Shown: in pieces, positions 1-6,061 of the stretch
Layout: the number at the start of each line of letters is the position of its first letter
How positions within the stretch are numbered: position 1 is the first letter of the stretch
Assembly: GCA_945883665.1 (NCBI GenBank)
Contig: CAMCXV010000056.1
Span: 1 to 6,205, forward strand
DNA length: 6,205 nucleotides
Direction of reading: 5' to 3'
Source: Rickettsia typhi
GTDB lineage: Bacteria; Pseudomonadota; Alphaproteobacteria; Rickettsiales; Rickettsiaceae
Program-made: the position numbers and the translations under genes
Notes under the pieces: model-generated
Databases searched by the model: none
What the model saw: the letters and a program-made list of their open reading frames with translations, nothing else
Told to the model about the DNA's origin: nothing

Positions 1-90
1 TCCAAAACGTTTTGATATAGATTCAAAACTCATTTTCTCTTTTTCTTTGATAGCCAATACTTTCTTTCTAAAATCTATTGAATATGTCAT
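1..90 (-). CDS. IS630-family transposase, N-terminal fragment (runs off the window)
   Basis: The reverse complement of 90-1 reads an open frame of 30 residues beginning MTYSIDFRKKVLAIKEKE and continuing to SKRFG at the window edge. This matches the N-terminal helix-turn-helix of IS630-type transposases (the 'YSxDFRKKVL ... SxxxxxKRFG' pattern), the DNA-binding part that recognises the element's ends. The DDE catalytic domain would lie to the left, outside the window, so intactness cannot be judged. The ATG at 90-88 is the natural start because the family motif begins right after it. A TATAAT box on the minus strand (118-123) could be its -10 element. Family assignment is by motif recognition only. 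Confidence 0.75.
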   Translation of the reverse strand, partial: MTYSIDFRKKVLAIKEKEKMSFESISKRFG

Positions 91-149
91 AGCAATAATT
101 TTTAATTATATCCTTCTATTATAACTGTTTTATAGTCGTTTAGCTATAT
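1..149 (-). mobile_element. 5' end of an IS630-type insertion sequence
   Basis: The transposase start at 90 is followed outward by about 55 bases without coding signal, and then by sequence that reads as virB9 from about 144-150. The element therefore ends close to 148-150. The outermost segment, 131-148 (TATAGTCGTTTAGCTATA), is partly self-complementary (TATAG...CTATA) and ends in TA, the dinucleotide that IS630/Tc1-mariner elements target and duplicate. The matching opposite end is outside the window, so the terminal inverted repeat and the exact boundary are inferred. Confidence 0.5.
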
Positions 150-575
150 GCTCAAGAAACAACGGATATAAGGGATCCTGACATGGTGTTTAATGTCAAA
201 TTTTTATATCCAGACGAGGAAGAGGAAGATCATATAAAAACCTTTTCTAGTAGCGCTGCTACAGGAATCGCTGAGCCAGATCTTGATCATCCAGAAAAAT
301 TTAATTTTTACTATTCAATTAGTGGCAATGAAGAAGTTGCACCAATTAAAATCTTCGATGATGGTGAGTTTACTTATATGCAATTCAGAGATAAAAATAT
401 GGAAATACCAGCTATTTTTGCTGTCGATGAAAATCTTAGAGAATCGATGGTAAATTTTAAATTAGACCCAAATAATAGCAATTTGATTATTATTGAACAA
501 GTATTCCAAAAACTTACTTTGCGCTCTGGTAAAAAGATTGTTTGTGTGTTTAATGAAACTTTCAGACCTTTCTAA
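144..575 (+). pseudogene. virB9: virB9 (rvhB9) type IV secretion gene, 5'-truncated
   Basis: VirB9/CagX is the periplasmic subunit of the type IV secretion core complex that joins VirB7 and VirB10. The frame open after a TAG at 141-143 reads into ETTDIRDPDMVFNVKFLYPD and then the family's C-terminal domain: YSISGNEEVAPIKIFDDGEFTY, IPAIFAVDENLRESMVNF and LTLRSGKKIVCVFNE, ending in TAA at 573. The DDG-FTY and F-LR-G-----VFN signatures are clear. A complete VirB9 has roughly 250-300 residues, so the signal peptide and N-terminal domain are missing, and homology stops at the IS630 end near 145-150. The simplest reading is disruption by that insertion. An internal ATG at 183 has AGGG at 171-174 in front of it, so a 130-residue C-terminal piece might still be translated. 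No virB10 follows, so this is not an intact vir operon. Confidence 0.85.
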
Positions 576-590
576 TAAAAGATTAAAAAT

Positions 591-1144
591 CTAAAATTTA
601 AATTCAAAGCTTATTGATCCACCATGTGGAAAAATTTGAAAATTAGTCGACCTATATTCATTGCTCCAATCTAGTTTGCTATTTGCAAAAGTAACAATTT
701 CAGCGAGAGCAGCACCTGCTAATACTTATAAATTGGTATGTTCCTTTGCTTTGATTCGGCTATATCCTGTAACAGCAGCTGCTATATATAACGGAATGGA
801 GAGAAATTTATATTCATCTGAAAAAGTCCTGACATATGATGCACCCGCAAAAGCTGATGCTGCATGACCCGATGGTAATTCTTCGTATCTGCCCTTTTTA
901 TTATCAATATGAGGTCTTTTGCTAATTTGCCATTTACCGCTTTTTGCAATTAATTTTGTACCATGCATAATTATAAATGTTTGGCTATAAATTATTGCAA
1001 AATGACCAAATCCTTTTTCCTGAGAAGCAAGTCCAGCAGCAAAAAAGGGTTGATTATTTGCATATAATCTCCAAAACTTCTAAAAGAACTACGTCTATTT
1101 TGGGCTGCAAAAGAATCATTTGAAAAAAAATTGTTAGTTTTCAT
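591..1144 (-). pseudogene. PAP2-family phosphatase, frameshifted and interrupted by a stop
   Basis: PAP2 enzymes are membrane-associated acid phosphatases acting on lipid phosphates, with motifs KX6RP, PSGH and SRX5HX3D. Reading from an ATG at 1144, one frame gives MKTNNFF...SFGDYMQIINP. It must then shift near the A6/G3 run at 1041-1049 to continue as FFAAGLASQEKGFGHFAIIYSQTF, then SKRP, ELPSGHAASAFAGASYV and GYSRIKAKEHTNL. A TAA at 726-728 interrupts it. The same frame resumes as VLAGAALAEIVTFANSKLDW and ends with TAG at 591-593. The stop occupies the position of the motif 3 aspartate (HX3D). No signal peptide or longer N-terminus is visible, since an in-frame TAA lies just upstream of the ATG. 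The gene converges on the virB9 fragment with 15 bp between them. It is almost certainly inactive. Confidence 0.85.
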
Positions 1145-1258
1145 GAATTAATTTATAGTTAAAAATATGTAAAAATATAAATAACATAAATTAACTAAAT
1201 GGTCAAGCTAACCGCTTATTTTATTATTAAGATATTATTAATGAATCAACTAATCTTT

Positions 1259-1286
1259 GTAATAAAAATTAAATGATTTTTATTAC
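1259..1286 (-). terminator. AT-rich hairpin at the 3' end of the ankyrin gene
   Basis: GTAATAAAAAT (1259-1269) and ATTTTTATTAC (1276-1286) form a perfect 11-bp inverted repeat around a 6-nt loop. The stem contains the stop codon of the ankyrin gene (1283-1285). It sits where transcription of the tolC-popZ-ankyrin cluster should end. It is not a classical terminator, because the stem is nearly all A-U and no uninterrupted U tract follows. Function is inferred from position and symmetry. Confidence 0.45.
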
Positions 1287-2614
1287 AATTTTGCGCCAGC
1301 TGCTCTTAAAAGATTTTCTAAATTAGCTTTTTTTTGCGAAATAGCTATATTAAGAGCCGTAAGATTTTGGTTATTTTGGACTGATATATCAATCCCTTTC
1401 ATAATTAAAAATTTTGCTGCTGAATAGTTGTTTTTATAAACTGATTTGTGAAGTAGAGTATTTCCTTGATAATCAGAAAGCTGTAATATAGGATAATTAT
1501 CTAATAGATTCATTAAATCATAAATACTATTCCTATCTATTGCTTTAAAAGCTTCTGCAATAACAGATTCTATTTGTTTAGGAGTGTACGATTGCTTATT
1601 AAAATTACTATCATAATTATTAACAAAATTATCTATGGCTTGCCTTGCTGGTTCATCTTTTATATTGTAGTAATTATCCCAGAAAAGTTTAATGTAAGAG
1701 CTTAAGTCCATTAAATTTAACTGAGTTTCTCTTGTTACTTCCCCAAGAACCACTTCGTCGTTTGGCAATAATAGTACTTGTGACTCATCATTTATAAATT
1801 TGAGCTGTGCAGGGTCTTGTTTTAAATTAGTATTAATAAGATTATCTTTTGAAATTTTTGATATTTGCGTTGGCTTATTTAGACGATCTTTTAAATTTTG
1901 TCGATAATTTTTAACATTTAAACCATCAATGTTTTTTAATCCTTGTGGCTCAGTTAACATTTCGGATGATGTTTTTGTCTCTGATTTTTTTTTCGATAAG
2001 GTGGGTTGAGATTTATTACTATGTTCTGTAGATGTTTGAACATCTGGTAATTTCGAATCGGCAGGTTTATCTTTGGTAATAATAGCATCAGTTTTTGTGG
2101 TGGAAGCTGATGTTTCCTTTTCAGGTTCAACATCTGGTAATTTCGAATCTGCAGGTTTATCTTTGGTAATAATAGCATCAGTTTTTGTGGCGGAAGCTGA
2201 TGTTTCCTTTTCAGGTTCAACATCTGGTAATTTCAAATCTGCAGGTTTATCTTTGGTAATAATAGCATCAGTTTTTGTGGTGGAAGCTGATGTTTCCTTT
2301 TCAGGTTCAACATCTGGTAATTTCAAATCTGCAGGTTCATCTTTGGTAATAATAGCATCAGTTTTTGTGGTGGAAGCTGATGTTTCCTTTTCAGGTTCAA
2401 CATCTGGTAATTTCAAATCTGCAGGTTTATCTTTTTTTTCTTGCTTATCTAAGCCAAAAAAAATTAAAGTTCTTTTCCAAAGAGATTGGGTGTTTTGTGA
2501 TTCAGTTATTGGAGATTGTGAAATAGGTAATGGTGGCAAATCATTTTCTGACTTAGCATATAAAGTGGAATGCAGAAGTAAAATACAGACAAGTGGTAAA
2601 ATTTTCTTTTTCAT
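1283..2614 (-). CDS. rarp-1: RARP-1-like ankyrin repeat protein with signal peptide and tandem repeats
   Basis: This is a 443-residue exported protein. Residues 1-20 form a Sec signal peptide (KKK, hydrophobic core, likely cut after LYA). Residues 62-192 are a low-complexity array: five copies of [KE]PAD[LS]KLPDV and four of EPEKETSAS[TA]TKTDAIITKD, a 30-residue period that is probably disordered. A polar linker follows, then a helical region (about 296-375), and ankyrin-type repeats from about 380 to the end (DYQGNTLLHKSVYKNNYSAAKFLIMKGIDI; NLTALNIAIS...LLRAAGAKL). This architecture and its place after tolC and popZ match Rickettsia RARP-1 (R. typhi RT0218), reported as secreted in a TolC-dependent way and, in R. 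parkeri, as a periplasmic factor aiding growth and invasion. The ATG at 2614 has a weak GGA ribosome site about 7 nt upstream, and 48 bp separate it from popZ, so co-transcription is likely. The repeat sequence need not be shared with other species. Orthology is inferred from architecture and synteny. Confidence 0.85.
   Translation of the reverse strand: MKKKILPLVCILLLHSTLYAKSENDLPPLPISQSPITESQNTQSLWKRTLIFFGLDKQEKKDKPADLKLPDVEPEKETSASTTKTDAIITKDEPADLKLPDVEPEKETSASTTKTDAIITKDKPADLKLPDVEPEKETSASATKTDAIITKDKPADSKLPDVEPEKETSASTTKTDAIITKDKPADSKLPDVQTSTEHSNKSQPTLSKKKSETKTSSEMLTEPQGLKNIDGLNVKNYRQNLKDRLNKPTQISKISKDNLINTNLKQDPAQLKFINDESQVLLLPNDEVVLGEVTRETQLNLMDLSSYIKLFWDNYYNIKDEPARQAIDNFVNNYDSNFNKQSYTPKQIESVIAEAFKAIDRNSIYDLMNLLDNYPILQLSDYQGNTLLHKSVYKNNYSAAKFLIMKGIDISVQNNQNLTALNIAISQKKANLENLLRAAGAKL
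2041..2432. repeat. 90-bp in-frame tandem repeat, about 4.35 copies
   Basis: Full units start at 2041, 2131, 2221 and 2311, and a partial unit covers 2401 to about 2432. Each unit begins CATCTGGTAATTTC on the plus strand. Units differ from one another at only a few of 90 positions: G/A in the Ser/Leu codon, TCG/TCT silent, T/C giving Lys/Glu, and T/C giving Thr/Ala. The period is a multiple of three, so copies can be gained or lost without breaking the ankyrin gene. The high identity points to recent expansion or continuing homogenisation by slippage or recombination. Confidence 0.97.
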
Positions 2615-2662
2615 TTATTATTCCAAGTAAAATATCTTAACGAAATTGGTGAATATTAAGTT

Positions 2663-3094
2663 TTAGCTAACATTGCTATTTTTTTGTATCAATTTCTTTA
2701 ATTCTTCTGCTACTATTTTTTCAACTAACCTTGGTAAATTGTTATCTATCCAATCTTTTAACATAGGTTTTATTAAAAAATTAATCTCTATATCAACTTT
2801 TTTTTCCTTTTGTTTTAACTGATTACTATTTATTTTTTTAGTAAAATCATTTATTGCTATTAAAATTTTTTCAGCAGTATCTTTGGAGATAAAATCACTA
2901 TTACTTCTTCTGTTTTCTTTAACTTCATCTGTTAATTCTAAAATTGAATCATCTAAATCATCTTCTTGATCATCAGTATCTATTATTCTGTCTGTAGAGT
3001 CATTATGATTGTAAATTATTCCCTTAATTGAGCGTAATATATCCTCAAGTTTTTCTTCTCTTACATCAGTATTATTCTTGCTTTTAGATTGCAT
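2663..3094 (-). CDS. popZ: PopZ-like polar organising protein (DUF2497)
   Basis: The 143-residue product has the PopZ layout. A short N-terminal helix (about 12-27, REEKLEDILRSIKGII) matches the family's 'MEEILASIRRII' partner-binding segment. An acidic, probably disordered middle follows (about 30-65, many D and E). The C-terminal oligomerisation helices (about 106-138, FLIKPMLKDWIDNNLPRLVEKIVAEELKKL) carry the hallmark KPML-DW-D-NLP-LVE-IV--E. PopZ forms polar assemblies that anchor the chromosome origin region and cell-cycle proteins in alphaproteobacteria; Caulobacter PopZ is about 177 residues. ATG at 3094 is chosen. A TTG at 3103 in the same frame would add three residues and overlap the tolC stop (TTGATAATTATG). 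Either way the start lies within a few bases of the tolC TGA (3102-3100), so translational coupling is likely. The ankyrin gene follows after 48 bp. Confidence 0.9.
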   Translation of the reverse strand: MQSKSKNNTDVREEKLEDILRSIKGIIYNHNDSTDRIIDTDDQEDDLDDSILELTDEVKENRRSNSDFISKDTAEKILIAINDFTKKINSNQLKQKEKKVDIEINFLIKPMLKDWIDNNLPRLVEKIVAEELKKLIQKNSNVS

Positions 3095-3099
3095 AATTA

Positions 3100-4461
3100 T
3101 CAAAAACCTACAATACGTAATTTAAGTTTTTTAAATTCTGCATCCGGATCAAAATAATCAACTTTTAAATTCATTTTTTCTGCTGTTAATTCCCCTATCA
3201 AAGATTTTATTTGATAACTAATAAGCACCAGTGCTTTTTGAGCTTCAACCTTTGTTTGCCTTGCGTCATTCAATCTTTCTTCGTAAATTTGAACATCAAC
3301 TAAAGTTTTGGAACCTAATTTCTCTTCTTGCATCGCTCCTTCATAAGCTATTTCTGCAGCTTTAACACCCTCTAAAGAAGCGCTTAATCTTGTTTTTGAA
3401 GCTGAAAATGCTTCCCAAGTAGCTTTGCAATTGGATTTAACCTGTTTTATCTGAGCTTCTAGCTGCAAAACAGTTTTTTTGGTTTGGTATTTTGCTCTTC
3501 TTATATCCGAATATTCCACACCCCCTCTAGATAAAATAGGAATATTAACAGATAGTGTGGATGTCACGCTATCATTATTAAATGAATTAGTACTAGAATC
3601 TTCCGGATTATATCTATTATCACCAGTTTGAACTCTAAAAGATACTTGAGGTAATAAAGCTCCTTTTGCAACATATTCATTCGCTTTAGAAGCTTTGGTT
3701 GAGTGTTGTGAGGATAATATGTTAGGATTAGAGATAATTGCTTTTTCAGTCAATTCCTCCAAGCTACCTGGTATATCAGATGCTAATACAGGCATTTTAA
3801 TATCAATAGGTTCTAATGCAAATATTCTTGTAAAATTAGCCTTGTTTGCTTCAAGATTCGCGTATGCTAAAGATTCATCAGACTCTGCACTGGCAAGAGC
3901 AGATACAGCGCTTGCTACTTCAGTTTCTGTTGATTCACCAAGTTTAAACTTTTCTTTAATAGCTTCTAGCTGAGTTTTGTTTGATTTAACACTTATTTTT
4001 GAAATATTGTATTTTTCTAAAGCTTCTACACAATTTAAATATGAAGTAATTTCATCTAGAAATATACTTTGTTCTTTAGCATAATAAGCACCTTTGGAAG
4101 ATCTGAATGAAGATTGCGCAGCTTTTAGTTCGGCAACATTACTACCGCCATTAAATATTTGTTGCTCTAACATTAGATTTTTTGAATATCCCGAACCATT
4201 TGATGATGCCTTTTGAGCAAGAGGATTGTTGCTTTTGCTTTTGATTTTTGAATCTGTTGCATTAATTCCAGCCGAGACTTTTGGCATAAAACCAGCAAGA
4301 GCTCTTGGGAATTGCTCTATCTCATTTAAAAAATCTGATCTAATAATTTTAAGTTGTTCATCGTTATTATAACCATTTTTTAAAGCCTCTTCTAGATCTA
4401 CAGCTTGGCTAATAGATAAATTGAGTGTAAAAATTAGAAAAAAAACTAGTTTATTATACAT
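3100..4461 (-). CDS. tolC: TolC-family outer membrane efflux/secretion protein
   Basis: This 453-residue protein is an outer-membrane channel subunit of the OEP/TolC family, a trimeric barrel with a long periplasmic helical tunnel serving type I secretion and multidrug efflux. Residues 1-20 are a signal peptide (MYNKLVFFLIFTLNLSISQA, then VDLEEALKNGYNND, the usual mature start). Diagnostic TolC phrases follow: FPRALAGFMPKVSAGINATDS, LEQQIFNGGSNVAELKAAQSSF, KFKLGESTETEVASAVSALASAE, a second-repeat equivalent (ALLPQVSFRVQTGDNRYNPED, VNIPILSRGGVEYSDIRRAKYQ), and EEKLGSKTLVDVQIYEERLNDARQTKVEAQ. Length is normal for the family and no damage is seen. It is the first gene of the cluster. No inner-membrane ABC or membrane-fusion partner is present in the window. 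No obvious Shine-Dalgarno precedes the ATG at 4461. In R. typhi the TolC homologue was linked to export of RARP-1, whose likely homologue is two genes downstream. Confidence 0.95.
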   Translation of the reverse strand: MYNKLVFFLIFTLNLSISQAVDLEEALKNGYNNDEQLKIIRSDFLNEIEQFPRALAGFMPKVSAGINATDSKIKSKSNNPLAQKASSNGSGYSKNLMLEQQIFNGGSNVAELKAAQSSFRSSKGAYYAKEQSIFLDEITSYLNCVEALEKYNISKISVKSNKTQLEAIKEKFKLGESTETEVASAVSALASAESDESLAYANLEANKANFTRIFALEPIDIKMPVLASDIPGSLEELTEKAIISNPNILSSQHSTKASKANEYVAKGALLPQVSFRVQTGDNRYNPEDSSTNSFNNDSVTSTLSVNIPILSRGGVEYSDIRRAKYQTKKTVLQLEAQIKQVKSNCKATWEAFSASKTRLSASLEGVKAAEIAYEGAMQEEKLGSKTLVDVQIYEERLNDARQTKVEAQKALVLISYQIKSLIGELTAEKMNLKVDYFDPDAEFKKLKLRIVGF

Positions 4462-4599
4462 GTTAAGTTTAAAAGTTTATTTGATAAGATTTTGGCTATC
4501 TGAAACATTCGTCAGTATCATTTATCATTAAAAATAATATATTCAATCAATCCTATTTATGCAATGAAATGATTCTTTTGCAAAAGTGAGTTTTGAAAA

Positions 4600-4743
4600 T
4601 ATTGCGTTAATTCTGGCACTTAGATTATCAAAATCTATACATTTATCAATAGATATCTAGGTTAATAGTAGATTATTATTTTGTAATTTGTTTTACTACT
4701 TAAATAGTGTTGATTTATAACTAAGTGATATATTAACGCAATA
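4600..4743. repeat. Candidate MITE: 144-bp inverted-repeat structure with TA ends
   Basis: TATTGCGTTAAT (4600-4611) is the exact reverse complement of ATTAACGCAATA (4732-4743). Inward, after 5 and 4 unpaired bases, CACTTAG (4617-4623) pairs with CTAAGTG (4721-4727), and TTAT (4625-4628) with ATAA (4717-4720). The arms therefore match over about 23 of 28 positions. The outermost dinucleotide on each side is TA, as expected for the target duplication of IS630/Tc1-mariner-type elements. The interior has a further hairpin (TAGATT 4621-4626 with AATCTA 4632-4637) and the palindrome TAGATATCTA (4650-4659). There is no coding content. A non-autonomous element fits best. A Rickettsia palindromic element or a regulatory secondary structure are alternatives. 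Confidence 0.45.
4692..4721 (+). promoter_or_regulatory. Possible promoter for the 418-codon gene
   Basis: TTTACT (4692-4697) and TATAAC (4716-4721) resemble sigma-70 -35 and -10 boxes with an 18-bp spacer, about 60 bp before the ATG. In DNA this AT-rich such matches are common, so the call is weak. If real, the promoter lies inside the right arm region of the inverted-repeat element, meaning the element would supply it. Confidence 0.22.
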
Positions 4744-4781
4744 ATGCAAAAAATCTTGTTAATTTATTTGGTATTTATGTT

Positions 4782-6038
4782 ATGAAAAAAGATATTTCAA
4801 AAAACACACTTGATAACGTCTCTTTTTCTCCGGAATTGCAAAAAGAAGTTTTTTTATTAGAAGAAGAATCTAAACAAGAACTGGAAAAATTTCTTTTGAG
4901 TTTAAAAAATGTAAAAAAAAATGCTGCTAAAACTCTAGAAGAAATTTTAGAGGAATCAGATTTAAATCTCGAAGATAAAAATAAAACAAAAGAAGTATTT
5001 GAAAAAACAATTTTGCAAGGTCTCGAAGAAGTAGAAATAAAAATACTAAAACCTTCTTTGGAAAAGAAGGAGAAACTTCCATTCACTGTTAACTTGCTAA
5101 AAGCGGTAATTAACGTTTTGGAGATTATTCAAGATTTCAAGAAAAAAATTGATAAAGTTTTGCCTATAACATGTGATAAAATAATAAAATATGTTATCCC
5201 AATCTTGTATATGGTTATAGATATTTGCGCGCCTGGTGTAGGTTTAACTTTAAAAAACATGTCTATTTTAGAGATAGCTGCATCATCTCTGCGAGATGAT
5301 AACTTGAAGTCAACAATTCATATATTAAAAAGTACTTTAGAAGTGTTTAGTGAACAAAAAGGGCTTGAAGTTATTGCTAAAACTGTTGATCTATCAGTTG
5401 AAACAGCTGCCTTGCCTACAAAAATTGCCAAGCTAAATCTTAAGTATGAAATATTGGGAAAGGTTGTTCAAGGGGTCGTAGAAATCCCTGTCTTAAAAAC
5501 ATTTGTGAAGGATTTAATTAGTTATGCTGATCAAGTATTTCCTCAAAGCCAAAAAGCGATAGATGATACTCTAGAGTATGTAAAAAAGTCAGCAATTTCA
5601 GCTATAGAAAAAGCAGGTGCCGGTAAAGAGCTTGCCAAAAAAATAGAGCAGCAAATAGATAAACATATATTAGGAGCAAAAGAGTCTTTGCAAAAAACCC
5701 TAGATCCTGCTATTGACCTGTTTAATAAAATTGAAATTCAGCAAAATTCTGCAAATAAAATTAGTGATTCTGTAAAGGATGTATTTAATACTATCAACTT
5801 AAATATGTCAGATCATAAAAATGCTGCTCTTGTTAAGAATGCTTATGTTGAAGCGTTGCAAAATGGAATTAAAGATCGTTTGCGAGGTGATGTGGCTCAG
5901 ATAGATAAGCAGGTAAAAAATCCCCAAGTAAAAGATTTTGCAAAAAAAATGCTAGGTGCTGATCATGCAAATTTGATGGATGTTGCAAAAGGGGCTACGA
6001 TGCAATTAATGGGGATAAAATCTTCTATTGCTATCTAA
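4782..6038 (+). CDS. Hypothetical protein, 418 residues, predicted mostly helical
   Basis: I do not recognise this protein. The frame is uninterrupted. The ATG at 4782 is the first in-frame start, without a visible Shine-Dalgarno, and the gene ends TAA at 6036. No signal peptide is present. Residues 1-98 are rich in Lys and Glu with a helical, coiled-coil-like spacing (LLEEESKQELEKFLLSLKNV; EEVEIKILKPSLEKKEK). Residues 101-118 (FTVNLLKAVINVLEIIQD) and 134-157 (IIKYVIPILYMVIDICAP...LTL) are strongly hydrophobic, the latter able to enter or contact a membrane. Residues 160-310 alternate amphipathic helices. The C-terminal part (about 340-410) is helical with NAALVKNAYVEALQNGIKDRL and QVKDFAKKMLGADHANLMD, ending in a small hydrophobic/Ser tail. 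It is divergent from the tolC cluster and lies against an IS630 end. A cytoplasmic or secreted effector-like role is possible but unproven; no catalytic motif is visible. Confidence 0.85.
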   Translation: MKKDISKNTLDNVSFSPELQKEVFLLEEESKQELEKFLLSLKNVKKNAAKTLEEILEESDLNLEDKNKTKEVFEKTILQGLEEVEIKILKPSLEKKEKLPFTVNLLKAVINVLEIIQDFKKKIDKVLPITCDKIIKYVIPILYMVIDICAPGVGLTLKNMSILEIAASSLRDDNLKSTIHILKSTLEVFSEQKGLEVIAKTVDLSVETAALPTKIAKLNLKYEILGKVVQGVVEIPVLKTFVKDLISYADQVFPQSQKAIDDTLEYVKKSAISAIEKAGAGKELAKKIEQQIDKHILGAKESLQKTLDPAIDLFNKIEIQQNSANKISDSVKDVFNTINLNMSDHKNAALVKNAYVEALQNGIKDRLRGDVAQIDKQVKNPQVKDFAKKMLGADHANLMDVAKGATMQLMGIKSSIAI

Positions 6039-6061
6039 TAAAAAACTGATCTGGATAAGTA

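Larger units (their letters stand above)
4462..4781. other. Divergent intergenic region between tolC and the 418-codon gene
   Basis: This 320-bp AT-rich stretch carries no credible gene and must hold the promoters for both the minus-strand cluster and the plus-strand gene. The tolC-proximal part (4462-4599) shows no convincing -35/-10 pair by eye. It has a short palindrome TTTTGCAAAA at 4577-4586. The rest is dominated by the inverted-repeat structure at 4600-4743. Confidence 0.6.

Noticed and set aside
131..148. Partial palindrome TATAGTCGTTTAGCTATA as an operator
   Set aside because: Its place at the outer edge of the IS630 element makes it more likely part of the element's terminal repeat.
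580..592. Small hairpin AGATT-AAA-AATCT between the virB9 fragment and the PAP2 pseudogene as a bidirectional terminator
   Set aside because: The stem is only 5 bp, AT-rich and without a clear U tract, so it is expected by chance in this composition.
661..867. Open frame of 68 codons on the plus strand, and 3695-3973 (+) and 4775-5086 (-)
   Set aside because: The first is antisense to PAP2-like sequence, the second antisense to tolC and the third antisense to the 418-codon gene. They are low-complexity translations with no family resemblance.
2041..2432. CRISPR-like regular repeat
   Set aside because: The units are contiguous with no unique spacers and lie in frame within a gene.
2073..2630. 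A 185-residue open frame on the plus strand opposite the ankyrin gene, and another opened by the array on the minus strand (1954-2223)
   Set aside because: Both owe their length to the 90-bp repeat, whose period is divisible by three and keeps any stop-free frame open. Neither has a plausible product, and the signal-peptide/ankyrin frame explains the region.
3095..3103. TTG start for popZ overlapping the tolC stop
   Set aside because: The ATG three codons downstream is a stronger start, and the three extra residues add nothing to the conserved domain. It is kept only as an alternative in the gene entry.
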